Under the pieces are notes generated by a model. That model made no database searches. It saw only the letters and a program-made list of their open reading frames with translations, and was not told the DNA's origin. The position numbers and the translations under genes were made by a program. Below are positions 35,067-48,083 of a stretch of DNA of 64,000 bases, in pieces; positions within the stretch are counted from its first letter, which is position 1; each line of letters begins with the position of its first letter. This DNA comes from Dioscorea cayenensis subsp. rotundata (Eukaryota; Streptophyta; Magnoliopsida; Dioscoreales; Dioscoreaceae). The DNA is taken from positions 1 to 64,000 of the forward strand of contig NW_024088613.1 in assembly GCF_009730915.1 (NCBI RefSeq), in the 5' to 3' direction.

Positions 35067-37115
35067 ATGGCTGGGAAGGCTGAAAGGTGTGTATGGGTTC
35101 CAGGGCCAGTGATAGTTGGGGCAGGACCCTCAGGGTTAGCAGTGGCAGCATGCCTTCATGACAAAGGGGTGCCCTTCTTGATCCTAGAGAGGTCCAACTG
35201 CATTGCCTCTCTATGGCAACACAAAACCTATGATCGCCTCTCTCTTCACCTCCCTAAGAAGTTCTGTGAGCTCCCTCTCATGCCATTCCCTCTCAACCTC
35301 CCAGACTATCCTACTAAAAACCAGTTTGTATCCTACCTTGAAGCTTATGCTAATAAGTTTGATATCAGGCCAGAGTTCCAAAGAACAGTGGTGAACACTG
35401 AGTATGATCATGGACTTGGCTTGTGGAGAGTGAAGGCAGTAATTAGGGAAGGAAATTATAAGGAGGAGGAGGAGGAGGTGGAGTATGTTTGCCGGTGGCT
35501 TGTTGTAGCTACCGGAGAGAATGCGGAGGCCGTGTTGCCGGAGATCGAAGGAATGAAGGACTTTCAGGGATTGAGCATGCACACAAGCTTGTATAAGAGT
35601 GGTGAGATGTTCAGAGATAAGAAGGTTCTTGTTATTGGTTGTGGTAATTCAGGCATGGAGGTTTGCTTGGACCTCTGCAATCATAATGCTCTCCCTTCAC
35701 TAGTCGTAAGAGATTCGGTGTGTGTTGTATGTTTTTAATTATATATATATATATATACATACATACATTGTTCACAGTGTTTGTTAATTTATCTTTTGCA
35801 AAACATTGTTTAGGAGAAACAAAATTGAATAATTGGATCTATATATATATGTTGTATATAGTGAACTGTTGTATATATCATGGCCTAAAACTCTTGACTT
35901 GTTTGCATCCATCCATCAATCCATCATTCCATCGTTCCATCAGCATCAAATTATATATGATCTGATATTTCATTATTAATTCTATTATGAATTGTTATGA
36001 TGATAATGATTAATTAATTGATAGGTGCACATACTTCCCCGGGAGATGCTAGGCCAATCTACATTTGGGTTATCCATGTGGCTTCTCCGGTGGCTGCCGA
36101 TGAGCATTGTCGACTGTCTTCTACTCGTGTTATCGCATTTCATCATCGGTGACACGTCTGTCTTCGGCATCCCTCGACCTCGGTTAGGGCCTCTTGAGCT
36201 CAAGTCACAGTCCGGGAAGACTCCAGTGCTTGACATTGGCACGTTGGCTCAAATCAAGTCCGGAAAAATCAAGGTTAGCATCATTGTATAACAATCAATC
36301 AATACAATCTATTATATGCTGAAAGGATTAATTAAAAGGATCTTAATTTCTTTATAGATTGGGAAATATTTCAAAAGAATTAATGAAGAAGCCTATATCT
36401 TAATTAATTTTCTTTATATATATTATACTTTCAACACACATATGTATAAACTAATCTTCAAACTCAATCAGGTGCGCAAGGCTGTGAAAAGATTAATGAA
36501 ACATGGTGCAGAGTTCATGGATAATACATATGAGGACTTTGATGCTGTCATCCTTGCAACTGGTTACAAGAGCAACGTGCCATATTGGCTAAAGGTAATA
36601 CATATAGCATCAATATTATTTCATGTCCTTGACTGCTGTATATTGATGTGCAACAATCACAACTCTAGTTGCTCATCAATCTGTCCTCAGTCCACTCAAT
36701 CATGCATCTTTTCTCACTTAAAAAAGGGTAATAGCTCAGATCTTGTAGAATTTATAGGCTCGTCATCTAGCTAGTGAAGTCAATGACTTGATTAACTATA
36801 TATTTGTATATATATACTTCTAAATCCATGCACTTGAATCCATTTCTTTTTTTTATTCTGTCATGTATTGCATGCAAATGTAACCATGATTACTGTTTGG
36901 TTTGGCAGGAGAGTGACTTATGGGAGGTAGATGAGGCAATGAAGAGTTCTTTCAACATATGTTGGAAAGGACAGAGTGGTTTGTATTCAGTGGGTTTTAC
37001 TAGGAAAGGTTTGAGTGGGGCCTCCATTGATGCAATGAAGGTTGCTGAGGATATTGAAAAATGTTGGAAGGCTGAGGCCAAGCTACAACCTATGTCCACG
37101 TTTCCTCTCAATTAA
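35067..37115 (+). CDS. YUCCA-type flavin-containing monooxygenase (auxin biosynthesis)
   Basis: YUCCA enzymes convert indole-3-pyruvate to indole-3-acetic acid using FAD, NADPH and O2, the rate-limiting step of auxin synthesis. Exons are 35067-35717, 36025-36273, 36472-36594 and 36909-37115, giving 409 residues. The FAD-binding motif is GAGPSG (18-23), the NADPH motif GCGNSG (191-196). Other family blocks are [96 protein letters not shown], the ATGY box [10 protein letters not shown] and a C-terminal [14 protein letters not shown]. No signal peptide or membrane anchor is seen, so it is probably cytosolic. Everything needed for activity is present. I do not assign a numbered YUC ortholog. Confidence 0.95.
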
Positions 37116-39325
37116 ATATATATATATCTATATCTATATCTATATATGAGAATTGAGCAAGAATACTACTAGTTTTGTAGTGGTAAATAAAAAAGCATTA
37201 CATGCATGCATGCATGGAAACATGTACTTACCACCAGGCAAAAGTAATGGAGAGGAAGAAACAGAAAGCTTTGTATCACTTATGGTCTATATATAGTATC
37301 CATGTTGTAAATCATGTAAGCCTCTAAAAAAAGAAAAGGAGAGGGACTTGTGCGGTTATGCCTAAGGTTTAGATTCCCTGTGATGCAGTATTTGTTTGAT
37401 CTTGCTGGCGGTTTTGTAACATGTTGATGCACGTGAATGAGGACAAGTTCATTCTCTGTTTTATTATTTTCTTTTCCTTCTTCACCAGTGATGTGTTCCA
37501 TGTATGTTATATATGTCCCACAATTAATTAGATATACGGTATATATGTAATTAAATATCATAAGTTGCTTATTTTAATATGTTTTCTTTTAATTGTCACA
37601 AAAGAAAATAACCCATGCTAATGAATGTGAGTTCATGCTAAAGGACAATTAAAAGTAGCGTTGTATATAAAGTGGGTGACAACCAAAAGGAGGTTGACAA
37701 AGCAACAGTTTGGTACAAGTCAATATATAGTTCATGATTTCACTGAAATAGATGGAAATGAATAGAGTTCAAATTGGCTAGCTTAAGGATTGATGGTTCT
37801 GCTTATGATTTAGGAGTCTTAAATTCGCTTCCAATCATACTGAGATACATAAAGGAATATATACCCATCATTGATTTCCTTTTTTTAAAATATATATATA
37901 TATATATATATTTCTATAAATAATGTATGAATATGCTTCTATGTATAAAGAGGATGATAACCATGTAATCTTATGATTTTGCAAAGATGGTTGGAAGGTA
38001 TAGAAGAAAAAAAGGTATGATGGTTGGAAGGTATAGACGAAAACAAAATCTATATTAAGTAACTTTTTATAAGCATCCTGAGCGGACTATAATAAAATTA
38101 AAGAAAACATATGAATATATATATTTTTATTTTATGTGAACAAATCACTTATCAGGAATATACATGAGTATAAAATTAATATATCAATATATTTGTGCAC
38201 TAACCCTACCTGGAATGAAATTCTAACTCACCTTCTTAGTAAACACACAAATACTTCATGCAGGAGATTAGATATCAATAGATCAAAATTAAAATCATTA
38301 ATAGACTAATGAATTTTCTCAAATAACTAAATATACAATGCTCCTTCATATTAATTATGGGAATTGCATTCTTTTTTTCGTTATTTTCAAACTGATTGTG
38401 CCTATGATTTTGGGTTGTTTAAATTCATTAAGCACCATGAACAATACTATTGAACATAAAATAAAAAATAAAAACTTGCTGGTAAGTACACATATGCAAT
38501 GTCATGCCAATGAAATACTATAAAAAAAATATATAGTTAACATATTTTAAATAATATATATTCGGAAGGAAGAAAATCTTAAAACAGTAAAAAAACAGTG
38601 AATAATATCTTAGAAAGTTAGAATAGAAATGATAGGATGTAGGTCCATGTGAAGTTCTGAAGATTCATATAACCAAGAAATGCTCCGTCGTTAACGGTCA
38701 CAACTGAAAAGATTGCCTCCACTGTGTCCAAGAGTGGCGTTGTTTGAGAGCAATTGGAGATTTGCATCCCATAAAAAGAAGTCCCATTAATTATCAGACC
38801 CTTGAAGCTTTGGATTTGAAAGTTAAGATAGATGAGTCTTATCAATGTAACAGGGTGATGGGGAACCTAAACAATAGCTATGGATAATGGAACTATAGCT
38901 TGGTAGAAGTGAAGGAGCATTCATTTGTCTTCTCAATCCTGTGAACAGCCTGAATTTGGGCTTAGATCACATGGATGGTTGACCAACTTGGTTACTCCTA
39001 GTGGCCTATATGGGCTCCTTGATGGATCCTTTTGATTGATCAATACTGGCCTATTGGTAGGTGCTTGTGCTTGACCAACTTAGTATGATGCAATGTGCAT
39101 GGACTTCCTTGTTTTTAGCTGTCACACTTGATTTGTCAGTGTGATTAGATGGAAGGTTACATGCAATTACTCCATAAAATGTAACAAGGATTGTGCAAGT
39201 TGGATCAATCATTCTAAGTTTGTTGAGGTGTGCCGCTTCAAATTTGGATTGAATTTAATTGATTCCATTGTTTTGGTTCAATTTTATTTTTAAAAAAATA
39301 TTTTGTATAGTGGTATGTTATTTGG
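37116..39325. other. Intergenic region with scattered remnants
   Basis: The YUCCA 3' UTR extends from 37116, with (TATATC)n-like repeats at once downstream. A 75-residue minus frame at 38618-38845 (IQSFKGLIINGTSFYG, then LLDTVEAIFSVVTVNDGAFL) has protein-like composition but no family I can name. Poly-AT tract at about 37888-37910. The rest holds nothing I can support. Confidence 0.4.
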
Positions 39326-39329
39326 ACAG

Positions 39330-39700
39330 TGAATGGACTGATCCAGGATCAAATTATTAGGGTCAATAGTACTGTGCATATACTGTTGATACTATTTGTA
39401 ATGTTCATTCATTGTTCATGGGTCTCATGTGGGAGGATGTCGTTTCCCTCCCGTCCAGGGTTGTAGAGCAGGGGAGATTTATTAATTTGGTTTAGTTCTT
39501 GAAATATCTTCTGGGCATGCATATGGTAGTAATTTAATTGCCCCATATGACGTTTGACCAAGTTAATAAATCTCTACTGGGCCGTTAAGCCACCGTAACT
39601 AATGCACCTCCGTATCTATATATCCCTTTACACCCTATTGTGAGACAGCGCTTGTCGCTTTTGTCACCCAAAAAAAAATATATATATATATATATATAGC
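39330..39700 (+). mobile_element. Retroposon-like fragment with SINE-type tail
   Basis: The stretch ends cagcgcttgtcgcttttgtc accc followed by A-rich and (TA)n sequence, resembling the end of the SINE at 29372-29553 (cggcgcttgtcgtctttctcat plus A-tail). Inside, gagatttattaatttggttt (39474-39494) is inverted as accaagttaataaatctc (39557-39575). The shared 3' tail suggests a common retroposon family; no target duplication was found. Confidence 0.4.
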
Positions 39701-40606
39701 TAGTTAGATTTATTTAATTAACTTGAAATAAAAATTTCTGTGCATAGGCATGCAACACCATGAAGTTATGCACATGGGATGGTTATCAAATTATGAGTCA
39801 GATCTGATTCTATTGCTAATAATATGTTTGTTAACACCCTCAAATGAAAATAAACTTATATTTTAGTCATCTGCGGCTTAATTGCTCAAGATATGATAAG
39901 ACTTAAACAAGAGAATTTTGTGCCTCTTTTCTTATGTTGTTAAGAGTTCTCTTATTTGGGACTTGATCAAAGAGTACTTGTAAGATTGGTAAATCAGCCA
40001 CAAACAAATGATTATTTTATGGTTTTTCTTATAAATTAAAGCTATATAATTATTCTTCACCTATTATCTTATTATCACTGGTCATCATACTATTTTTTTT
40101 TCCACCTCATCTTTAATTCTCGGCTACTTTGTAATTCATTTAACATTAAAAAAAAAAACCTCTAGTAGTTTTAAGTGACTTGTTTTTCTTTTTAATGGTT
40201 CTGTATATATTTAACTCACACCTTCATTCATTTTACTTATACTCGCTGTCTTTCTAATATATTTTGTTTTTTGTTTTTTTTAAAACAATTATATTTGATT
40301 TTATGGCATAAATTAATGTATAATTGGTCTTATAATGAAGATACAACAAAAGAGAAGGATGGCAGAAGGTCAAAATCATTTGTTTGTAGGATTATTCATC
40401 GGTGAGCGCATGATGGAATATATTAGAATGGTTGTGTCTAATAGAATAGGTGGAAGCCAAGCACGTCATTGCAATTGAACGCACCACATGGCTAATTCCA
40501 GTCAAACCATGGGTTGTTAGGATGCTTGTTTGTAGGAAAGTGATGGAAATCAAAAACGCTGTACGATTTTTCTTCATTGTTTATTCGTGAGATTTCTTCC
40601 ATTTTT

Positions 40607-40646
<40 letters not shown>

Positions 40647-42470
40647 TTTAACGCCGTTTCCATTCAAATCCTTTAATTATATACTAGTATTGTGAACTTC
40701 TATAGTGAGAAATTATAGAAATAGGATATTTATCGGCTTTCACATATTTTTTTCCACAATAAGAATATTATTATTTAGTTAAATTTTTTTTTCCAAAACT
40801 ACAAGTGGTGTTTTTAACATGTGTGAATTATTATCTTGAACTATCCTCATTTTGTAGGTGCACATGAGTGCACGTGAGTGAAGGTGTGGTATTATCTATA
40901 AATTAATTTTTTAAATGAGGATTTAAATTATTATTATTCTGTACATTGAATAATAGACTTATATTAGCATCACTAATCACTTTAATTAATTTTTTTTTTC
41001 AAACTAAAATCAAAATATTTATTAAGTTCAAAGCACAAAACATTTTAAAACTCAACTAATTTGATGATCATCCAATCAGCTTACAACACCAAATATAACC
41101 CTACATTCAATTACAATCAAATCATTTATCTTCAGTGGAACACTTTAATTGAGTTGCTTTCACATTTAGTTAAACTACTTTTTTTTAAAAAAAAAAAATT
41201 GAATAAACCACTTCCATTAAAACTGAATAGAGCAATACAGAAACCCCCTATAGTTAAACTTTTCATTCGTGTCCAGTTTAAATTTTAAATTTAAATAAAA
41301 AACTTCAAATAAATATAAACAACATATTATCTATTTTAAAAGTCATGAACAAACACCCATGGTTTACTTTATTTTAGTGCAACTTTATTTAAAGGAAATT
41401 ATTTTTTTAAACCAAAGAGTAAATAGTCATTGTTTTCATTTAATTGTGAGAAAAGGAATATATATAAACACTATTGTTCTTTTAAAAATTAGCTTTTCAT
41501 AAGTTATAACAAAATAAAAATCATTTACAATTTACAATTTTTATTTATTATATAAAAATTTACATTCACTTGGTCAAATTTAGACTAGTCAACTTTGACT
41601 GACTTGAAGCCGTAGCACTTAAACTTTCAATAAAAGCAATAGCAACTTTTCAAGAAAACATATACACATACGCAATATTAAAGTAATATCACCCAATAAA
41701 TAAAGCAAATACTATCTTACCAACCAAAGATTTTGTTTTCAACTCTAATAAAAATACAAAACAACCCATATCTCACGTTAGTCACATTATTAATTATTAT
41801 ATACATATACGATATATTTTATGCTTATCTACTTAAATTTTTATATTCTATGGATATTATATACATAATTTTTATAATTTTATATATTATTTTATAAAAA
41901 TAATATATAAAATTTACTATTAGTTACTATACTGTTACATCGATAAATATTGAGATATTGTTAACTATTATTATACACTATTTATGAATAGATGATAGTC
42001 ACTAGATTCAATTCTAATCGCCACCATGAAAAGCCTCTAGAGAAAGCGCTCTTATATAAATTTATATTTAATAATATGTATAAATTATTTTAAATATATT
42101 TATTTTATTATTATTATTTTTCAACAATGCATAGGAAGAAAAAAAAAAGGATTGAACTCTCAATATTCTCCAGTTAAGTGTCTTACTTACGAAGCTATTA
42201 TCACCACAGTAATTAATAAATAGACCTAAAATTAACCAACGGTGCATCTCATTACTAATTAATTTAAAAAATAGAAAAATAAAAAGTCCACCCCGCTTAA
42301 AAATGCCGTGAATTTACTTTAATAAAAACACACACCTTATTCTCAGGAGAAAAAGACGTCCACCAGCTCCCAACAAACAAATTCAAATAATCTGACGGTT
42401 CTCAGAATTCAATCTACGATCCAACGGTCAATACGTAAAAACAAAACCTCAACAACATCTCTCTGCAGAG
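39701..42470. other. Long AT-rich spacer
   Basis: 2.8 kb with no gene or RNA that I recognise. It contains a (TA)n tract at about 40610-40642 and many homopolymer A/T runs. The last 100 bp before the next gene, up to agtatatattcg at 42470-42480, likely form a promoter with a TATA box about 50 bp before the ATG. Confidence 0.45.
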
Positions 42471-42530
42471 TATATATTCGTTGCAACCCCCCCACCATTT
42501 CCTTGCCTCAATTCCTAAACCTCGAAGAAG

Positions 42531-43600
42531 ATGAAGATCATCGAGAAGATCGGCCCGGCTCTCGCCGACGACGATGCTCCGGTGATCTTCTCCTTCGAGT
42601 ACTGCACCCCTAAACCCTCACACGCTGGCCCCGAGGCCGTCCTTGACACCATAGCCCGCATGGCGGCCTACGGGCCCGCCTTCTCCGACGTCACCTGGCG
42701 TCCCCAACCCCCCTACCCGGAAAACACCCTCTTCCTCGCCGGACGGATGCAATCCCTCCCCGGCGTTGAAACCAATCTCCATCTGACTAGCCTCTCCATG
42801 CCTCTCGCCTCCATCGACCACGCCCTAGCCACCGCCCGCGCCGCCGGAATCCGTAACATCCTTGCTCTCCGCGGCGACCCTATTGAGCCTCCCATCGCCG
42901 AGGATGCCTTCACCTCCGCCATCGATCTCGTCCGCTACATCCGCGCTAACCACGGTGACTACTTCGGCATCAGCGTCGCCGGTTATCCAGGTTCGTTTTC
43001 CCTAATAGCACCCTAATCCAAACCGATCCTATAAACCAAACCCTAACCCTAACCCTAATTGCAGAAGCTCACCCAAGCAAGATCCCGGAGGGTAGTGACA
43101 GAGCCACAAAAGAAGGGTACGAGAGCGATTTGGCGTACCTGAAAGAGAAAGTGGAAGCCGGGGCCGATCTGGTGATAACCCAGCTGTTCTTCGACGCAAG
43201 CATCTTCTTGAAATTCCTTGACGATTGCCGGAGAATCGGGATCAAATGCCCGATCGTTCCAGGGATCATGCCGATCACGACGTACAGGAACTTCAAATTC
43301 ATGACGGAGACGTGCAAGACAAGGGTTCCGGCGGAGGTGAGGGAGAGAGTGGAGGCATTGAAAGGGGACAACGAGGCGTTGGGAGCATACGGGGTGGAGC
43401 TGGCGACGGCGATTTGCAAGGAGTTGGTGGAGAACGGGGTGAGAATGCTCCATTTTTATACTATGAATAAGGAGGGGCCGGCGGTGAAGGTGCTGAGAAA
43501 TTTGGGTGTCATCGCCGGTGAAGATGTCTGGAAAGTTACGATCCCGAGGCAGTTGAAGGTTCATGAACCTTTGGAGAATGGGGTTGTTGTTGCCTCTTAA
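42531..43600 (+). CDS. Short methylenetetrahydrofolate reductase, catalytic domain only
   Basis: MTHFR reduces 5,10-methylene-THF to 5-methyl-THF with FAD in one-carbon metabolism. Exons 42531-42990 and 43065-43600 encode 331 residues. The catalytic barrel is recognisable: FSFEY with the catalytic Glu23, VTW (54-56), the H-L-T and NILALRGDP blocks (Asp116), YFGISVAGYP, DLAYLKEKVEAGADLVITQL, and CPIVPGIMPITTYRNF. Plant and animal MTHFRs continue with a regulatory domain to about 590-650 residues; this one stops after a short tail (KVTIPRQLKVHEPLENGVVV). The canonical FEYFPPKT reads FEYCTPKP, and TWGAGGST reads TWRPQPPYPEN, so cofactor or substrate contacts differ. Codon third positions are GC-rich, unlike neighbours. 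The 74-bp intron carries telomere-like repeats. It is an intact ORF, but activity is uncertain. Confidence 0.88.
43034..43060 (+). repeat. Interstitial telomere-like repeats in the MTHFR intron
   Basis: aaaccaaaccctaaccctaa followed by ccctaatt gives three CCCTAA(A) units inside a 74-bp intron. Such teloboxes near the 5' end of plant genes can act as promoter or intron elements in dividing cells; here this is inference only. Confidence 0.75.
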
Positions 43601-43609
43601 GTTAGGGAG

Positions 43610-44602
43610 TACTTAATTTCCGTTTGCGTGTATGCGCGCTCTGCGGTGTTAGTTATTTATTAAATTAAGAAAAGGAAATTGAGGACATTTTGTGTGTCAC
43701 AGTGTGTGTGCTTGATTTGGGGAGTTGGTGGGGGTGGTGCCCACTTTTGAGTTTTGACCTCACTCACACAAGGAATTGGATTCAAAGCAATGGAAACGTG
43801 GGCATTTGGACTTGTGTCACGAGCTTGACTATGTTGTTGAGTAGTGTGACAGAGTGGCAGTTAATGCATGCCAGCTTCGTCCGTAAACCTGGCTCCTTCT
43901 TGTCTTTTGTGAATCTTTTGTCTATTGTCAGGCCTGACATAATTTTATTTTCATTTGAGGATTTCAACAAAACATTATTAATAATTTTATATTCATTGGC
44001 GTAGCTTTTATTCTATTAGTACCATAACCATTGCATAAAGTGTTATTCTGTTTGATTTATCAGAGTCATATCTTTTATAAGATATTTATTTTCTTAAAAA
44101 AAATGATTTAAACTCCACCAATAGAACATACAAATATTGTAAAACTCAATTTTTTTTTTTATATGTGCTAGTTTTTAATATATAACTTATTCATATTTAT
44201 TAAAAAAATTTCATTTCATAAATAGATTGACATATAATTTTATAATCTTATGTGGAATTTATATTACAAGTTAAATAAATCTAACGGAGCTCATACATTT
44301 AAATGAAAACAAAAAACAAAAATTTGAGTCAAAATAATGGAAATAATTAAATTCAATCCAAATTTAAACTGGCATGCCACAACAACCACCATCCATGCTA
44401 CATTTTAGGGTGTATTTTTAGAGATTGCAATAAGTAAGGTATGGATAAAATATATCAAAATTCTCACTCATACCCATAACCTCTACTTTATATTCATATC
44501 TTCATGATAAAAAAAAAATCCATATCTTTACATGTACCCGCAGGATATGGGCATGTCCGCATGATAACAGCTTACACATTGTTTAAATTATTGAATTAAA
44601 TT

Positions 44603-44646
<44 letters not shown>

Positions 44647-45100
44647 TTATTACAATACCATATTCAAACACATGTCTATAAATTCAAAATTACATAACAA
44701 GTAATAAAAATATATATATAAAAATTATATATAGATAAGTTACTAAATTTAGAAAATTAGGTTTTAAAATAAAACTAATTTTTTAAATTCGGCAACTCAT
44801 ATATATATGAGGGTACGTGTATGGGTAAAGTAAGGATATATCTTTACTTGATCCGTACCCGCTCAAAAAATAACGGCTGGGTAGAATACATATTGCCACT
44901 TCTTTGTATTTTTGAAGAAAAATTTGAATTACTAAATCCGGTACCTAATTTATTCAAAGTTATTTTTTAATACAAATAGATAAATAACAGTTTTATTAAA
45001 AAATTATAAAATAAATAAATTTCAATACAATATCCACTCATCACAATAATGGCAAAGTTATTGTTTTGATACAAGAACTGTAGCTTAGCCAAGCACATCA
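43610..45100. other. Spacer downstream of MTHFR
   Basis: 3' UTR followed by AT-rich sequence with an (AAT)n tract at 44604-44646. No gene recognised. Confidence 0.5.
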
Positions 45101-45835
45101 CAAATCTCTGTGGCTTTACAATCTTGACTTCTCATCTTACAAGTGGAAGTTGCTTTAGAAACCACCTTGCTCTTATGCTACACAGATGCTCACAACCAGA
45201 GATTGAACGTTTGCTGATTACTTGGTGGGCAATATGGCAACACAGAAACAAAATTGTCTGGCAAAATTCACCTCCTTCGGCAGCTAGGATACTATTTATT
45301 TGCAATCTGATGGATGGTCAATGGGCTGCAGCTTCAGCATCATTTCGATCATATGGAATGCAGATCAGGACCGTCAGCCCGAATCCAAACAAATGGCAAC
45401 CACCTCCTTCAAGATTTCTAAAGATCAATTGCGATACTGCGTGTTTTCATCTCCAACAATGAACGGGTTTTGGCTGGGTGATTCGAGATCATACGAGTAA
45501 GCCACATGATGCGTTCGCTTATCTCATACCTGGTGCTTTTGCTCCCTTAATTGCTGAAGCGTTATGTTCGCGGTAAGCCCTGTTGGATCACCCAATTTGG
45601 AATCCAGAACCATTATCAAGTTGAAACAGATGCGTTGTTGCTTGTTCAAGCTATTCAATCTGCCGAGCAGGGATCATCCTACTTCCACGCCATCATTGAG
45701 GATTGTCGCTATCTTATGCAATCAAACCCGACTCTCTCCCTTATTCATGTATCTCGCACCGCAAAATCAGTTGCTTACTTCATTGCTTGATCCTCTATTA
45801 ACCTCCCACGTCTATTTGAATTAAACCTCTTACCC
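45101..45835 (+). mobile_element. LINE 3' fragment (RNase H-like region)
   Basis: Plus-strand frames give LLITWWAIWQHRNKIVWQN, then FLKINCDTACFH, GWVIRDHTSKPHDAFA and a C-terminal DALLLVQAIQSAEQGSS / HVSRTAKSVAYFIA segment. These are blocks of the RVT_3/RNase H domain at the end of plant L1-type LINE ORF2 (W-x-IWxxRN; K-x-NxD; WVIRD; VxRxxNxVA). It has several stops and frameshifts and is cut at its 5' side. No clear target duplication was seen. Confidence 0.75.
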
Positions 45836-45939
45836 CAAAATCATTTCGTCACATGATGTGGGCCCCACACATTTTTTTTTAATTTTATTAATTGTACATA
45901 TGGCAGTTACGGAATTTTTTTTATCTTTTATTTAGGTTT

Positions 45940-46405
45940 CAAAACTCTGGCCGCCACCTCTTTGTTTCTCGTTATGGATCTTTGTTTGGATTAAGAAGAG
46001 GGAGAGTTCTAGTTTTTTTTTCCCTTTTTCTCCTCTTTTTCTTTTGATTTGGTGTGTGGTGCCGGCGGCAAGGACAGGGATAGGTTTCTCCGGTTTTGTT
46101 ATCGTAGGATTTTGGGGGGTTTTGAGCGATCGACAAGTAAGTAAACCACATATAAATCTGTATATATATGTATAAGCAAATTTCTTATCTTCGGTGATGG
46201 TTTACATAATTATCAAATTAATTTGGATTTTTCCGTTAAAAAAAACATTTTTTTATACTATTCAAAAGTTTGTTCTGTCTGTTGACCATTACTTTGTAAT
46301 TTAGTATATTTGTTATTTTGTTATTTAGGATTTTTCTGTAACTTGGCTCATTTGTTATTTTTTATTGTGTTTTGTTATTTATCTATTTTAAGAAAATGCG
46401 GATTC

Positions 46406-46458
<53 letters not shown>

Positions 46459-47235
46459 CTTATTTGTGAAATTCATGAATATTGGCATTTACTTGAAGGG
46501 CTGAGAAATGATATATTTGTTTTAATGATATTTCCAGATTTAAATATTTTTTTTAAAATGTGTGGATTATTCTGTTAATTGACAGTTGATTATTTGATAT
46601 AATTGGATTAATTTTCATTAGAAAACGGGATCACTGAATTTCAGTATTATTGTGTTGACAATAATTTTGGATGTACCAATATATTTTTGTATAGAAACTC
46701 ATAGTCCCCAATTAACAATGCAATAACCCTGTCACTGGGGTTAAACATTGACCATGTCGACACGTACTTCTAACATAAAAACTATAGTTTTGCACCGTTC
46801 CGTCGGTGAAGAATAACGGCTTTTGATATTCTGGCTTGGGTCACCGATGGTAAACCTATGAGTTCTGAAATCTGACTCGGGTCACCGAGTTTAAATAAAT
46901 GAGTTCTGATATTTTGTTTTGGCATTAGTTGTTTGAGGGACTTATATGCTCGTTATTTTGATAAATTAAATCTGTTTTTAACCATTTCTGATTTCTGTGT
47001 TCATTTTGATATTTATTTCATTATATTACATTTTGTATGTTTTTAAAGATTATTGGATATTTTGTGATCATGATATTTTTAGTGGTTACTTGCTGAGCTC
47101 CCAAGCTCATAATCCTGTTGTTAATTTTTTCAGGTTTTGAGGCCTTGTATGTCTACTTGGTTTCGGCCTTGTAGATGTACGACCGTTTGTCGGCGTCCCT
47201 GGTCCATAAAGCTGGGTTTGGAGCGTGACACATGA
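45940..47235 (+). mobile_element. Possible fossil LTR-retrotransposon terminal region
   Basis: Non-coding sequence whose distal part has an order of words common in plant Ty3-type LTR or leader regions: cttgctgagctcccaagctc near 47088, a T-rich tract and caggttttgaggcc near 47132, then ctgggtttggagcgtgaca at 47211-47229. No coding part is attached and no matching second terminal repeat was found. It looks old. The assignment rests on word order only. A (TA)n tract lies at 46409-46451. Confidence 0.3.
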
Positions 47236-47239
47236 TCTA

Positions 47240-47540
47240 TGAAATAGCTCGATCTCTTATTTTCAAAAAAATATCGGAGTTGAAGGGTTGAACTCTTTCT
47301 CGATTAAGAGATAATAATAAAAAATATATATGTTTAAAGTGATTTTTCAATATTATCAAAATAAGAATTTTTTTTTTACAAAGATGACAAACAGTAAATC
47401 AAAAAATAGATATGTATAGAAATGTACCAGTTACGAAGACTTGAATAGAGGTAAACCCTTCTGCCATGTAATTTGGAGGAGAGGACGAGAGGTATTCTTT
47501 ACACATAACTCCCACAAAAGATCAAATACAATACGAATTA

Positions 47541-47572
<32 letters not shown>

Positions 47573-48083
47573 GGTGCAGAACATATGAGATCTTGCAAGT
47601 TAAGGAATGGCCCTTGAAAACTTATCTTCGATGGATCATATGAGATCATTGCTTGTTCACCAAATTAAAAGAGTTGGATATCTCTGATTAATTGGTCTAC
47701 TGAGTATAAATTGGCAAGCACTGCTATCAGAAGTACTTCCCGCACAACATGCCCAGTCCTACTGCATTAATACTAAAATCTAAAACTAATTTTTCATGAG
47801 GTGAAAAAATTTTACACACTGCGGTCTGTACCATAGGCTCTAGAAAATATACACATGAACAAAGAAACTCAGAATCAGATCTAATATCTCAAACGCAACA
47901 CCGTTTATTGCTTGCAGCATGCATCGCAAAATATATTGCATTGAAAACCCACAGTAAAAGTTAGCAAAACAGAACACAATGCACAATCATCACTGAACTA
48001 TAGAGTCTGACTCAAGCAAGGACCCTTGCACACATAACAGGACAATGAAAACCCATGAAATATTATGAGAAGTATCTTTTCTT
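47240..48083. other. Spacer
   Basis: AT-rich, with an (AAT)n tract at 47541-47572. No gene recognised. Confidence 0.45.

Noticed and set aside
42618-43564. Several minus-strand ORFs opposite MTHFR
   Set aside because: Shadows caused by the GC-rich third positions of the MTHFR exons.
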